Part shown: one piece after another, positions 44,185 through 53,644 of the stretch | How positions within the stretch are numbered: the first letter of the stretch is position 1 | Layout of the letters: every line of letters begins with the position of its first letter | Assembly: GCA_041394705.1 (NCBI GenBank) | Contig: JAWKHS010000022.1 | Location: 1 to 64,000 of the forward strand | Source: Vicinamibacterales bacterium | Lineage (GTDB): Bacteria; Acidobacteriota; Vicinamibacteria; Vicinamibacterales; UBA2999 | Length of the DNA: 64,000 nt | Direction of reading: 5' to 3' | Notes under the pieces: generated by a model | Told to the model about the DNA's origin: nothing | The model's input: only the letters and a program-made list of their open reading frames with translations | The model's database searches: none | Position numbers and translations under genes: made by a program

Positions 44185-46761
44185 CTACGGCACCGACACG
44201 ACGACTTCGTTCGAGGCCGCGCCGAGGCCGTGCGCGTTTCGGGCGCGGACGCGCAGGTAGTAGAGGCCGCGCGGCGCCACGGCGAAGAACCGCGTCGTCA
44301 GCGCGCCGAAGTCCACGGCGCCGATGTCGGCGGCCCCGCTGTGGGAGCCCGCTTCCAGCACGTACGACTCGGCGTTGCCAGGGGCGGCGCTCCAGGACAG
44401 GTAGAGGCCGTTCTGCTCGACGAGGGCCGTGAGGCGCGCCGGCGGTCCGGGTGGGCTCGCCGGAGCGGGCACGGTCAGGATCGCCTCGGCGGAGTCGGCG
44501 CCGCGCAGTTCGGGCGTCACGCCACGAACGCGCAGGTAGTAGGTGCCGGGCGGAACCCTACCTGCGATCGCCGTTCCCGTGAACGGCACGACCGCGATGT
44601 CGGACGCGCCTGGCGCACGGCCCGCCTCGACGACGTAGCCGGCCGGCACGCCACCTGACGGCGGTCCCCACGCGAACGACAGCACGTCCCCTCGTACCGA
44701 GGCGTGCACCGGCGCGGGAGGCGCGGCCGCGCCCGTCGCGAACACGGCCAGACCGAGTCGTGGGCGGTCGCCGACGGTGTCGAAGTTGCCCGCCGTCACG
44801 ACGAGGTCCGACAGGGCCCAGACGCGGAAGAACGCCCCCGGCGCAAGGCCTGAGCGATTCGTGGCGATGAAGGCCTGGGGCACGCCGCTCCCGAGGGACG
44901 TGGAGGCCAGCCGGTCGTTCGCGGCGACGTAGAGGCGGTCGCCGTCCGCGGCGATGCCCCGCTGGAACGCGGAGGTGGCCGCGCGGGCCACGCGTTGGCC
45001 CGCGCGGTTGAAGACGCCGAAGCCATTCGCCGGCTGCCCCTGCAACGAGGTGAAGACTCCTGTCACGGCGATGCCGTCACCGGCGGCGATCCCCGCGATC
45101 GGGAGGTCCGCGGCTGGGTCCCATGGAATCAATGCGAGGGAATCGGCGGTGAACGCCGCTCCGCGACCGCGCGGCTGGCCTGCGATGGACGTGAAGGCCC
45201 CGGCCGCGAACAGCGTCCCTGCGTGGAGGTCGAGGGCGAACACCGGCTGATCGGGCGCCGGCGTCCACGAGAGCTGTCCCGAGGCCAGATCGAACGCCAC
45301 GAGGTTCGGCGCCGCGACGCCCGCCACCATCGCGAAGGTGCCGCCGAGGAACAGTCGCCGCCCGTCGGTGGCGAGCGCCGCGACGACGGGGGCCGGGTTC
45401 GATGAGCCCTGCACGATCGGCCGCCACGGCAGCAGGGTGCCGTCCGGAAGGACCGCGGCCACGCCGTCCTGCGGCTGGCCGTTCACGAACGTGAAGTCGC
45501 CACCGGCGACCACCACCGAACCGATGGACACGAGCGATCGCACGGTGCCCGTCACCACGGGCGCGAACGCCGTGGCGCGTCCCGTGCGCAGATCGATCGC
45601 GGCGAGACCATCGCGGTACACCCCGCCGACCGAGCGGGTTCCGGCAACCGCGGCGCGCCCGGGGCCGGCCCCGAGCCGTGCAAACCCGTCACACGCCACC
45701 CGGCCTGGCTGGAGCGTGAGCGTGGCGAGCGTCGCCTTGACGAGCTCGCAGTGCGTGGGGCCCAGGTCGGCCACGAGGTACGCCGTGCCGCCCACCACGG
45801 CCATCTCGCCGTTGATCGACTGGAACGCCAGCGACCCGACGCTCGCCCCCGACACGGGGTGGAGCGCCTCGATGCCGGAACCGACGCGCGCGTACACCGC
45901 GGCCGGCGTGGCGTGGAGGCGGTGCACCCAGGACAATCCGGTCGGCACCGGCCAGGCGGACGTCACCGCCGACGCGATGGCCACGCGCGCCCCGATGCTG
46001 TCGCTGGACCCCGCATCCGACCCAATCACGAACAGCGTGTCGCCGAGGGCGGTCATGGCGTTGACCTCCATCGGCGGCACGGCGTGCGAGAGCCGCGCGG
46101 CCGACGTGCCGGCGAAGCCCGCGAATCCGCCGGCAGGCTGGCCGTCGGCGCGATCGAACAGCCCGGCCGCGAAGACGACGCCGCCCGCGACCTCGAGGTC
46201 CACGACGATCGGCGCGCCGGGCGTGTACGCGATGTCCGGCGTCCAGGCGCTCAACGCCCCGGTGGCCAGGTCGAACGCCGCGACACTGGGACGTGCGACG
46301 CCGTCCACCGTGGCGAACGTGCCGCCGACGAACAGGCGCGCGCCGTCGGTGGCCATCGCGAACACGACGCCGGAGATGTCTGGGAACCACGGCACGACGC
46401 GGCCCGAGGCATCGAGCCGGAGGAGCCTCTGCTGCGCCCCGCCCCGCACGCTGAGGATGCCCGCGATCGCCCAGCCGCCGTCGGGCAGGCCGAGCACGAC
46501 CTCCACGGGGCCCGCCACGTCGGGGGCCTGCACCACCACGGCGCCGGAGGCGTCGTCGATGGCCGCCAATCCGCCCGTGGCCGGTCCCACATAGGAGAAC
46601 GAGCCACCGAGATAGAGCAGGGAACCGTCGCGCGCGACCGCGTTGACGCCGACGGCCCCCCACAGATCGAGCGGCGTCGGGTCCGGCAGCGGCTGAGCGC
46701 CGGCGGGCACGGCCATCGAGCCGGCCAGCAGCAGTACCAGGCATCCGAGTGCGCATCGCAT
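44185..46761 (-). CDS. Secreted propeller protein with two C-terminal FN3 domains
   Basis: An 858-residue exported protein. ATG 46761 begins MRCALGCLVLLLAGSMAVPA, a signal peptide. Residues about 25-670 hold repeats such as LFVGGTFATVDGVARPSVAA, then DLATGALSAWTP, and LFAAGAFTSIAGQPRG, a delta-60/DUF5122-type propeller. Two FN3 domains follow (about 680-768 and 770-858), each with the local signature VPPGTYYLRVRG or APRGLYYLRVRA and YVLEAG. They closely resemble the FN3 domains of the proteins at 50778 and, less so, 15697. No enzyme motif is seen. Confidence 0.8.
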   Translation of the reverse strand: MRCALGCLVLLLAGSMAVPAGAQPLPDPTPLDLWGAVGVNAVARDGSLLYLGGSFSYVGPATGGLAAIDDASGAVVVQAPDVAGPVEVVLGLPDGGWAIAGILSVRGGAQQRLLRLDASGRVVPWFPDISGVVFAMATDGARLFVGGTFATVDGVARPSVAAFDLATGALSAWTPDIAYTPGAPIVVDLEVAGGVVFAAGLFDRADGQPAGGFAGFAGTSAARLSHAVPPMEVNAMTALGDTLFVIGSDAGSSDSIGARVAIASAVTSAWPVPTGLSWVHRLHATPAAVYARVGSGIEALHPVSGASVGSLAFQSINGEMAVVGGTAYLVADLGPTHCELVKATLATLTLQPGRVACDGFARLGAGPGRAAVAGTRSVGGVYRDGLAAIDLRTGRATAFAPVVTGTVRSLVSIGSVVVAGGDFTFVNGQPQDGVAAVLPDGTLLPWRPIVQGSSNPAPVVAALATDGRRLFLGGTFAMVAGVAAPNLVAFDLASGQLSWTPAPDQPVFALDLHAGTLFAAGAFTSIAGQPRGRGAAFTADSLALIPWDPAADLPIAGIAAGDGIAVTGVFTSLQGQPANGFGVFNRAGQRVARAATSAFQRGIAADGDRLYVAANDRLASTSLGSGVPQAFIATNRSGLAPGAFFRVWALSDLVVTAGNFDTVGDRPRLGLAVFATGAAAPPAPVHASVRGDVLSFAWGPPSGGVPAGYVVEAGRAPGASDIAVVPFTGTAIAGRVPPGTYYLRVRGVTPELRGADSAEAILTVPAPASPPGPPARLTALVEQNGLYLSWSAAPGNAESYVLEAGSHSGAADIGAVDFGALTTRFFAVAPRGLYYLRVRARNAHGLGAASNEVVVSVP

Positions 46762-46880
46762 CGCCGTCGAGTGTAGCGGCCTGGCCACCAGCTCGGCCGC
46801 GGAATGCGCGGACGCCACGGACGATCGTGTGCAGGACCGCGACGGGGTGGACACCGGCCCCTGCCGGGTATGCTGGCGGG

Positions 46881-47582
46881 GTGAGCCTCGATCTCCTGGC
46901 CTTCGGGCCGCATCCCGACGATCTCGAAATCGGCATGGGCGGGACCATCCGCCGGCACGTCGCCGACGGCGGCCGGGTGGGGCTGTGCGATCTCACGGCC
47001 GGGGACCTGGGGACCAACGGCACGCCCGACGACCGGGTGCGGGAAGCCGAGGCGGCCCGCGCCGTGCTGGGCGCGGAGGTCCGCGAGAACTTCCGCTGGC
47101 CGGACCGCGGCATCGGACGGGTGCCGGATCATCTGGATCAGGCGGTGGACTGCATCCGCCGCCACCGCCCCCGCACCGTGGCCGTGCCGTACTGGTCCGA
47201 CCGTCACCCCGATCACGTGGCGGCCAGCGCGCTGCTGACCGAGGCGGTCTTCAACGCCGGCCTGCGCCGCTACGGATCCGGCGAGGCCTGGAAGGCCGAC
47301 TGGATCTGCTTCTACTTCATCAACGACGATGCCCCGCCCACGTTCGTGGTGGACGTCTCGGATCACTACGACGTGAAGCGCCGGGCCCTCGACTGCCACA
47401 GCACCCAGTTCCGTCCGCCCGATGCCGAGACCGCCGCCACGCGGCTGAACACGCCGCTCTTCCGTCAGCTCATCGAGAGCCGCGACGCGAGCTTCGGCGC
47501 CCGCGCGGGGGTCCGCTGGGCCGAGGGCTTCGTCGTGCGCGAGCCCGTCGTCCGGTCCGGCCTGCTGAGGCGCGAGCGATGA
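46881..47582 (+). CDS. bshB1: Bacillithiol biosynthesis deacetylase BshB1 (PIG-L family)
   Basis: A 233-residue zinc deacetylase. GTG 46881 starts VSLDLLAFGPHPDDLEIGMG, placing the catalytic HPDD motif (His11, Asp13, Asp14) at its usual distance. Further metal and active-site residues lie in YWSDRHPDHVAA. It should remove acetate from GlcNAc-malate to give GlcN-malate. The family also includes other LmbE-like deacetylases, but the next gene, ten bases on, encodes BshA, which makes the BshB1 call strong. BshC, which adds cysteine, is not in the window. Confidence 0.88.
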   Translation: MSLDLLAFGPHPDDLEIGMGGTIRRHVADGGRVGLCDLTAGDLGTNGTPDDRVREAEAARAVLGAEVRENFRWPDRGIGRVPDHLDQAVDCIRRHRPRTVAVPYWSDRHPDHVAASALLTEAVFNAGLRRYGSGEAWKADWICFYFINDDAPPTFVVDVSDHYDVKRRALDCHSTQFRPPDAETAATRLNTPLFRQLIESRDASFGARAGVRWAEGFVVREPVVRSGLLRRER

Positions 47583-47592
47583 GCGGGCACCG

Positions 47593-48729
47593 GTGACCGT
47601 CGGCATCCTGTGCTACGCCTCGGTCGGCGGGAGCGGCATCATCGCGACCGAGCTCGGCAAGCTGCTGGCGGCTCGCGGACACCACGTGCACGTGTTCAGC
47701 GCCGAGCCGCCCGTGCGGCTCACGGACTACCAGGCCGGGCTGTCGTTCCACCGCGTGGAGACGCCGGCGTATCCGCTCTTCCGCGAGCCGCAGTACCTGC
47801 TGTCGCTGGCGAACAAGGTGGTCGAGGTGGCTTCGCAGGATCCGTTCGACCTGCTGCACGCGCACTACGCCATCCCGCACGCCACGGCCGCGTACCTGGC
47901 GCGGCAGGTGCTGCTGGCGAACCCGGCCACGCGCGCGCCGAAGGTCGTCACGACCCTGCACGGGACGGACATCACGCTGCTCGGGGCCGATCCGTCCTAC
48001 CGCGACATCGTCGCGTTCAGCATCAGCCAGTCCGACGGGATCACGACGGTCTCCGAGAGCCTGAAGGCCGACACCCGGACGAACCTGGGCATCACTGCCC
48101 CGATCGACGTGATTCCGAACTTCGTGGACTGCCAGTTCTACCGCCGGCGCGAGGTGCCCGGCCTGCGCGCGCGGCTCGGGCTCGACGGGCGCCGCGTGCT
48201 GATTCACGTCTCCAACTTCCGGCCGGTGAAACGGCCGGCCGCCGTCATCGACGTGTTCGCCGCGGTCCGCCGTGATGTGCCGGCCACGCTGCTGATGGTG
48301 GGCGACGGCCCAGAGTTGGCCGGTGCGGTCCATCGCGCGCGCGAGCTCGGCGTGGCAGCCGACGTCCAGTTCCTGGGCATCCAGGAACAGGTGGTGTCGC
48401 TGCTCTCGCTGGCCGACGTCTTCGTCCTGACGTCCACGCAGGAGAGCTTCGGGCTGGCGGCCCTCGAGGCCATGGCGTGCGGCGTGCCGGTGGTGGCCTC
48501 GCGCGTCGGCGGCGTGCCGGAGGTGGTGCAGGACGCCGTGAACGGCTTCCTGCACCACGTGGACGACCTGGCGGGCATGGCCGCCTCGTGCCGCCGCATC
48601 CTCACCGACGACGACCTTCGTGCGCGCCTGTCCGACGCCGCGCGGCGTACGGCCGACGGGCAGTTCTGCGATGGGAAGGTCGTGCCCGAGTACGAGCGGT
48701 GCTACGAGCGCGTGCTGGCGGGCGCCTGA
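47593..48729 (+). CDS. bshA: N-acetyl-alpha-D-glucosaminyl L-malate synthase BshA
   Basis: A 378-residue GT4 glycosyltransferase starting with GTG. Typical BshA features are GILCYASVGGSGIIATELGK at the N-terminus, HAHYAIPHA, TTLHGTDITLLG, DVIPNFVDC, HVSNFRPVKRP, VGDGPE and the donor-binding ESFGLAALEAMACGVPVV. It transfers GlcNAc from UDP-GlcNAc to L-malate, the first step of bacillithiol synthesis. It forms an operon with bshB1. The order (deacetylase then transferase) is as in several non-Firmicute bacteria. Confidence 0.92.
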   Translation: MTVGILCYASVGGSGIIATELGKLLAARGHHVHVFSAEPPVRLTDYQAGLSFHRVETPAYPLFREPQYLLSLANKVVEVASQDPFDLLHAHYAIPHATAAYLARQVLLANPATRAPKVVTTLHGTDITLLGADPSYRDIVAFSISQSDGITTVSESLKADTRTNLGITAPIDVIPNFVDCQFYRRREVPGLRARLGLDGRRVLIHVSNFRPVKRPAAVIDVFAAVRRDVPATLLMVGDGPELAGAVHRARELGVAADVQFLGIQEQVVSLLSLADVFVLTSTQESFGLAALEAMACGVPVVASRVGGVPEVVQDAVNGFLHHVDDLAGMAASCRRILTDDDLRARLSDAARRTADGQFCDGKVVPEYERCYERVLAGA

Positions 48730-48736
48730 GCGGCGC

Positions 48737-50158
48737 CTACTTGTCCTTCTCCTTCGTCTTGGCCGACACGACGTTGAACTCCACGGCCACGCGCTTCTTC
48801 AGGCCGGTGTTCGACCAGACGTTCCCGCTCAGACCGATCTGCACGGTGTTGTTGACGTCGAGGCCCAGGCTCACGTGCAGGACGTTCACCCGCTGCGGAA
48901 GCGGCGCCGGATCGCCGTTCCGGGAGAAGAGCGCCGAGGCGCTGCGATCCACGATACCCGTCGTGGCCAGCACGGCCGCCAGTTCCGCCGCACCCGCGCG
49001 GTTGTGCACGAAGCGGTCGAGATAGGTGGGCAGCCGGAGTCGCACCCCGACCGAGGCCGTGTAGAACGGCGTGACCGACGATCGCCCCTCGTTGAGCGTC
49101 AGCGTCTGCTCCGGCAGCTCGATCAGCTTCAGGCCGCCGCGCGCGTCCAGGAAGAGCCCGTGCTGCTCGTCGTTGGCGTCGCCCTCCAGGCCCGGCGTCG
49201 GCACCTTCGCATAGTAGCCGGCGGTCAGGTTGAGATCGCCCCCGAACGGATCGAGCATCGCATTGCGCACCTTGTCGTCGACCTTGGCCGCCGCCTGGCC
49301 GGCCGAGAGGCCAGTGCCGGCGGCGGCATCGTCGTCGGTGCCGGTGGTGGCCTCGCTCACGGTATCGGCCTTCTTGGCCTGGAAGGTCGACCGCAGGTAC
49401 AGCCGCCAGCGGTTGGTGAAGTAGAGATCCGCCAGTTGCGCCGACACCTGGGGCGTCGAGTGCCCGGCCGACAGTCCGGCGAATGGCAGGAAGCTGGCGG
49501 CCGCGCTGGACGTCTCGCCTTCCTGAGACTCCTCGCCCGGTGTGATGCCGGCCGCGCGCTGTACTTTGAGCTGCCCGCCGAGTTCGCAATAGATCTCGTT
49601 CAGCCGCGCGGCCCACGAGGTCACGCTTTCCCGCTCGGCCGTCACGCGCCACATCGTCGGGATGCTCAACTCCGCGGGCACCGGACAACTGAGCGGTGCC
49701 TGGAGGAATCCCGCGATGCTCTCCCGCGCGTTGGCCAGCGCCGCCGTCCATTCGTTCGCGCGGTCGGCGACTGCGGCATCGACCCGGTCCTTCCGGAGTC
49801 CAAGCTCGAAGCTGTGCGACGTGTCGGCCTCAAGGCCCGGAACGGCCCCGGCGCGTTCCGCGCCGCGGAAGACCTTGGCCATCTGGATCGCCGCGTCCAG
49901 CGCGGCGATGGCGTCCTTGCGTGTTGGCGCAGACGTCGGCACCGCCTTCTCCCCAGCACCCTTGTCTTCGGCAGTCTTCTCTCCAGAGGGCGTCTTTCCT
50001 CCGGACGTTGCCGTGTCGACGGGAGGGGGCGCAATGGCGAGGGGCAGCAACCGCTTGACGGTGTCTGCCGGAGACGTGGTCTGGGTGACGGACTGGGCGG
50101 CGACGAGCCCAGGGGGCAGAGACGCCAGGACCGTGAACAGGACGAGGGCGATACGCAT
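48737..50158 (-). CDS. Exported protein of unknown function, probable outer membrane protein
   Basis: A 473-residue protein. ATG 50158 follows GGAGGAC and begins MRIALVLFTVLASLPPGLVA, a signal peptide. A charged low-complexity stretch (about 40-80) and helical segments (about 80-190) precede a region rich in alternating strands (FTNRWRLYLRSTFQAKK, LNLTAGYYAKVPTPG, VTPFYTASVGVRLRLP, VLHVSLGLDVNNTVQIGLSG). This suggests a beta-barrel or barrel-associated protein. The tail ends SAKTKEKDK, unusual for a barrel, which normally ends in an aromatic residue. I do not recognise a family. Confidence 0.6.
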   Translation of the reverse strand: MRIALVLFTVLASLPPGLVAAQSVTQTTSPADTVKRLLPLAIAPPPVDTATSGGKTPSGEKTAEDKGAGEKAVPTSAPTRKDAIAALDAAIQMAKVFRGAERAGAVPGLEADTSHSFELGLRKDRVDAAVADRANEWTAALANARESIAGFLQAPLSCPVPAELSIPTMWRVTAERESVTSWAARLNEIYCELGGQLKVQRAAGITPGEESQEGETSSAAASFLPFAGLSAGHSTPQVSAQLADLYFTNRWRLYLRSTFQAKKADTVSEATTGTDDDAAAGTGLSAGQAAAKVDDKVRNAMLDPFGGDLNLTAGYYAKVPTPGLEGDANDEQHGLFLDARGGLKLIELPEQTLTLNEGRSSVTPFYTASVGVRLRLPTYLDRFVHNRAGAAELAAVLATTGIVDRSASALFSRNGDPAPLPQRVNVLHVSLGLDVNNTVQIGLSGNVWSNTGLKKRVAVEFNVVSAKTKEKDK

Positions 50159-50362
50159 GTGTCCTCCGCCACGTCTGACGGACCAGGTGATGAAGTTCCG
50201 GGGACACCTGGGGACCGCCCGCCTCTGGATGAGATGCCCTCTCGCGATGGTCGCTCTCCGTTTCACCGTCGTCGCCAAGGCGCGCTACAGTGGATGGTCT
50301 TCCCCCATCGCGTGGGCAGGCCCGCGCGACCATCGAGACCCACACACGAGAGAAGGACTGGC

Positions 50363-50671
50363 GTGACTGTCAAGAAGACGACTCCCACACGGACCCGCAA
50401 GACCGCCGGAGCGGCGAAGACCCCCACCACCACGCGGCCCGCCGCGACCCGGGCGAGGACCGCCAGGACGGCCCGGCCGTCGGCCGCCGCCAAGACCGCG
50501 GCCGCCTCCGCCGCCCCCGCCGTCCCCACGCCGCCGCGCGCCGTGAGCGACGAGGACATCCGCGTGCGGGCCTACTTCCTGGCGCTGGAGCACCAGGGAC
50601 GCGGCGACAGCCGGGACTTCTGGCTGCAGGCCGAGCGCGAACTGCGGGCGGCCGCCCGGTCCGGGCGCTGA
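50363..50671 (+). CDS. DUF2934 protein with basic histone-H1-like tail
   Basis: A 102-residue protein starting with GTG, six bases after AAGGA. Residues 1-60 are rich in Lys, Thr, Ala, Arg and Pro (KKTTPTRTRKTAGAAK and similar), like histone H1 or alginate-regulator-type tails. Residues about 65-97 match DUF2934 (IRVRAYFLALEHQGRG and FWLQAERELRA). The basic tail suggests DNA or RNA binding. DUF2934 function is unknown; the family is common in Acidobacteria and Proteobacteria. Confidence 0.75.
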   Translation: MTVKKTTPTRTRKTAGAAKTPTTTRPAATRARTARTARPSAAAKTAAASAAPAVPTPPRAVSDEDIRVRAYFLALEHQGRGDSRDFWLQAERELRAAARSGR

Positions 50672-50693
50672 TACGGCGGTACGACCAGAACGA

Positions 50694-50722
50694 TTGACAC
50701 GGGACGCCGTCCGCCACGAGAC
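50694..50722 (+). promoter_or_regulatory. Possible sigma-70-type promoter for the 50778 gene
   Basis: TTGACA at 50694-50699 is a perfect -35 box, 84 bases upstream of the start of the FN3 lipoprotein gene. No strong -10 box sits at 17 bases; at 17-18 bases CGAGACT gives only weak matches. Support is therefore partial. Confidence 0.3.
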
Positions 50723-50777
50723 TTTCCCGGCTTCCCGGTAGGACGCGCTTCGTCGGACCGGTATCAGGAGGGAACCC

Positions 50778-53630
50778 ATGAGCCGGTCCTTCGCACGCGC
50801 TGGAGGTCTGCGTCATTGCCGCCGCGGCGTCATCGCTCTGACCACCGCGGTGGCCCTGGCCGCCTGCTCCACTGATCGGGCCGAGCCTCCGGTGGGGGAT
50901 CCCGCCTGCGGCCCGTCGCAGGAGTGCGCGGCGGGCGACACCCAGACCGTGACCATGGCCGCGCCCGATGTCGCGGTGTCGGCGTATCGCACGAACGCCC
51001 AGGTGATGGCGACGGCCACGGCTGCGGCTGCGGCCGTGGCCGCACAGTCGGCCCCCAAGGCCGAGGACATCCCGCTCGAGACATCCAGCGTCCGTCTGGA
51101 AGGCCTCACGCCAAACGTGATCGTTCAGGGCTCGGGCGACCTGCGACCGGACCTCGTGTTCGTGGCGGCGACCGGCAAGGGAGTGCCCGACACGATGGGC
51201 GCCGTCGGCCCCACGCAGTATCTGGTCGTCCTGAACTCCATCGTGCGGTCGTTCGACAAGGCGACCGGGCAGCCCGACGGGGTCCTCAACGTCACGCTCC
51301 AGGGGTTCTTCGGCAGCGCCGGCATCGCGGCGTGCTGCGACCCGAAGGTGCGGTTCGATCGGCTGTCCGGGCGCTGGTTCGTCGGGTCGATGTTCCGCGG
51401 GAACATGCTCCTGGCGGTGAGCGACGGCGGCGTCCTGACGCCTGGCAGCGGATGGCGGTTCTTCGCGATCCCGCAGGACCAGGTGACGCCGCCCGGGGAC
51501 GCGGGCTGCTGGGTGGACTACACGCGGATGGCTGTCGACGAGCATGCCGTCTACTTCGTGTACAGCGTGTTCACCGCGAACTACGCCACCCTCTGTAACG
51601 CAGGCGGGTGGAACCTGAACGCCTACGTCGTCCGCAAGGCCTCGGTGCTCGGCGGCGGGCCGCCGGTGGTCACGGCATTTCGCGGTCCCGGGCCCATCAA
51701 CATCCCGGTGGACCAGTACGAACCGGGCTCGGCGGTCGGCTACCTGTCCGCCGCGAACCAGATCTACCGGGTTCTCGATCCGGGCGGAACTCCGACGCTG
51801 TCCGGACCCATTCCCATTTCGGGCAGCAGCTTCCAGCGATTCAACATCTCAGCGGTTCGGCACAAAGGGAACGTGCTTGAGTCTGGCGTCCCGGGCAACA
51901 CCGCCGGGCGGATGTTCCTGGCCACGTTCGGCTCGCACGCCGTCCCGCTGCGACGCAACCACCTGTGGCTGGGCGAGCTCTGGGGCGTGGACAACACGGG
52001 ACAGCCGGGTTCGAACGCCACGAGAAATGCCCTGGGCTTCCTCGACGTCCAGGACGTGAGCGGGAGTACGCCGTCCGTGGCTCAGAGCGGCGTCGTGGCC
52101 TTCGGCCCGTCCGCCGCCAACGACCTCGATCAGCGCAACTACTGGATGCCCGCGCTGATGGTGAACGGGCAGGGGCACATCGCGATGGCGGGCAGCGCCG
52201 CCGGCACCAACGAGTACATCAACGCGGCGGTGGGCGGCCGCCTGGCGACGGACGGGCCTGGCGTCGTCCGGACCCCGGTGCTCGTGACGCAGGCCGCGGC
52301 GCCGTACAACCCGTCGTCGACGTTCAGCGGCGGCCTGTATCGCTGGGGCGACTACTCGAACCTCAGCCTCGATCCCACCGACGACCAGACCATGTGGGCC
52401 ATCCAGCAGTTCGCGGTCGGGGGCGACGTGTGGGGCATCGCGGTCGCCCGCATCCGCGCGCCGGGCCCGCCGCCGTCGGTGTCGGCGGCGCCCGGGACCA
52501 TCACCCAGAGCACGGCGTCCATGCCGGTGACCGTGACCGGCGTGCCGACCGACGGCGAAGGGTTCTTCGATCCAGGCCCCGGCTTCGCCGGCCGACTCCG
52601 CGCCACCGTGTCGGGCGGCGTCCGCGTCCACCAGGTGGGCTTCACCTCCCCGACGAGCCTCCTCCTGGACGTCTCCACCGAATGCGCCGCGAACGGGCCG
52701 CACGCCCTGACCATCGTCAATCCCGACGGTCAAAGCGTGACCGTGCAGTCGGCCCTGACGACGAACATCACGCCGGCGCCCGTGCGACGGCCGCCGGGCG
52801 CGCCGGTGCTCACCGGCGCCGCGACGTCGACGACCCTCGGGATCTCGTGGCAGGCCGCCGTGAGTGGATGCGAGACGGTGTCGTTCCTCCTGGAAGCCGG
52901 CACGGCCCCCGGCGCTTCCGACCTCTACGTCGGGTCGGTGGGCGCGGCGACGAGCCTGCAGGCGGCGGTGCCGCGCGGCGTGTACTACATCCGCGTGCGA
53001 GGCACCAACGACCTCGGCACCGGCCCGGCCTCGAACGAACTGCAGTTGCTGGTGGGCACGTCGGCGCCGCCCGGCCCGCCGGGCGGGCTCGTGGGCACGG
53101 TGTCCGGTCAGCTCCTGTCGTTGTCGTGGCAGCCGCCGTCGTCCGGCGGCGCCGTGGACGGCTACGTCCTGGAAGCCGGCACGGCGCCCGGCCTGTCGAA
53201 CATCGGCGCCATCCCGCTGCCACCGAGCCCCACGGCCATCCAGGCGCCCGGCGTGCCGCCGGGCACCTACTACCTCCGCGTGCGCGCCCGAAACGCCGGA
53301 GGGACCAGCCAGCCGTCCAACGAAGTGTCGGTCGTGGTGTCCTCCTCGACACCCGGCGCGCCGACGAACCTCTCGGCGACCGTGTCGGCGGGCAGGACCG
53401 TGTCGATTGCCTGGAGCGCCCCCGCGACCGGCGGCGCCGTCACCAGCTACCGCCTGGAGGCGGGTTCGGCCTCGGGACTCGCGAACATCGCCGTCGTGCC
53501 GCTGGCGGCCAGTCCGACTGGCATCGTGGCGCCCAACGTCCCGCCCGGGCGGTACTTCCTCCGGGTCCGCGGCGTGAATGCCGCGGGGGCCGGCGGCCCG
53601 TCGAACGAGATCATCGTCGACGTGCCCTGA
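50778..53630 (+). CDS. Secreted lipoprotein with IPT-like and three FN3 domains
   Basis: A 950-residue protein. CAGGAGGGAA lies just before ATG 50778. The signal ends in ALAAC, a lipobox, so it should be lipid-anchored. Residues about 90-560 form an unassigned domain with SGDLRPDLVFVAATGKGVPD, TMGAVGPTQYLVVLNS and ASGRWFVG-like elements (DRLSGRWFVGSMF), probably a propeller. A segment of about 570-665 resembles an IPT/TIG domain (VTVTGVPTDGEGFFDPGPGF, LTIVNPDGQSV). Three FN3 domains follow (about 667-755, 758-850, 853-950) with the shared YVLEAGTAPG and PPGTYYLRVRARN pattern. No catalytic site is recognised. Confidence 0.8.
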   Translation: MSRSFARAGGLRHCRRGVIALTTAVALAACSTDRAEPPVGDPACGPSQECAAGDTQTVTMAAPDVAVSAYRTNAQVMATATAAAAAVAAQSAPKAEDIPLETSSVRLEGLTPNVIVQGSGDLRPDLVFVAATGKGVPDTMGAVGPTQYLVVLNSIVRSFDKATGQPDGVLNVTLQGFFGSAGIAACCDPKVRFDRLSGRWFVGSMFRGNMLLAVSDGGVLTPGSGWRFFAIPQDQVTPPGDAGCWVDYTRMAVDEHAVYFVYSVFTANYATLCNAGGWNLNAYVVRKASVLGGGPPVVTAFRGPGPINIPVDQYEPGSAVGYLSAANQIYRVLDPGGTPTLSGPIPISGSSFQRFNISAVRHKGNVLESGVPGNTAGRMFLATFGSHAVPLRRNHLWLGELWGVDNTGQPGSNATRNALGFLDVQDVSGSTPSVAQSGVVAFGPSAANDLDQRNYWMPALMVNGQGHIAMAGSAAGTNEYINAAVGGRLATDGPGVVRTPVLVTQAAAPYNPSSTFSGGLYRWGDYSNLSLDPTDDQTMWAIQQFAVGGDVWGIAVARIRAPGPPPSVSAAPGTITQSTASMPVTVTGVPTDGEGFFDPGPGFAGRLRATVSGGVRVHQVGFTSPTSLLLDVSTECAANGPHALTIVNPDGQSVTVQSALTTNITPAPVRRPPGAPVLTGAATSTTLGISWQAAVSGCETVSFLLEAGTAPGASDLYVGSVGAATSLQAAVPRGVYYIRVRGTNDLGTGPASNELQLLVGTSAPPGPPGGLVGTVSGQLLSLSWQPPSSGGAVDGYVLEAGTAPGLSNIGAIPLPPSPTAIQAPGVPPGTYYLRVRARNAGGTSQPSNEVSVVVSSSTPGAPTNLSATVSAGRTVSIAWSAPATGGAVTSYRLEAGSASGLANIAVVPLAASPTGIVAPNVPPGRYFLRVRGVNAAGAGGPSNEIIVDVP

Positions 53631-53644
53631 CGCCAGTCCTGGGA

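Noticed and set aside
48620..50362. A possible long N-terminal extension of the DUF2934 protein
   Set aside because: The frame runs antisense through the exported unknown protein gene and has no motifs; a GTG with a ribosome binding site at 50363 explains the short protein.
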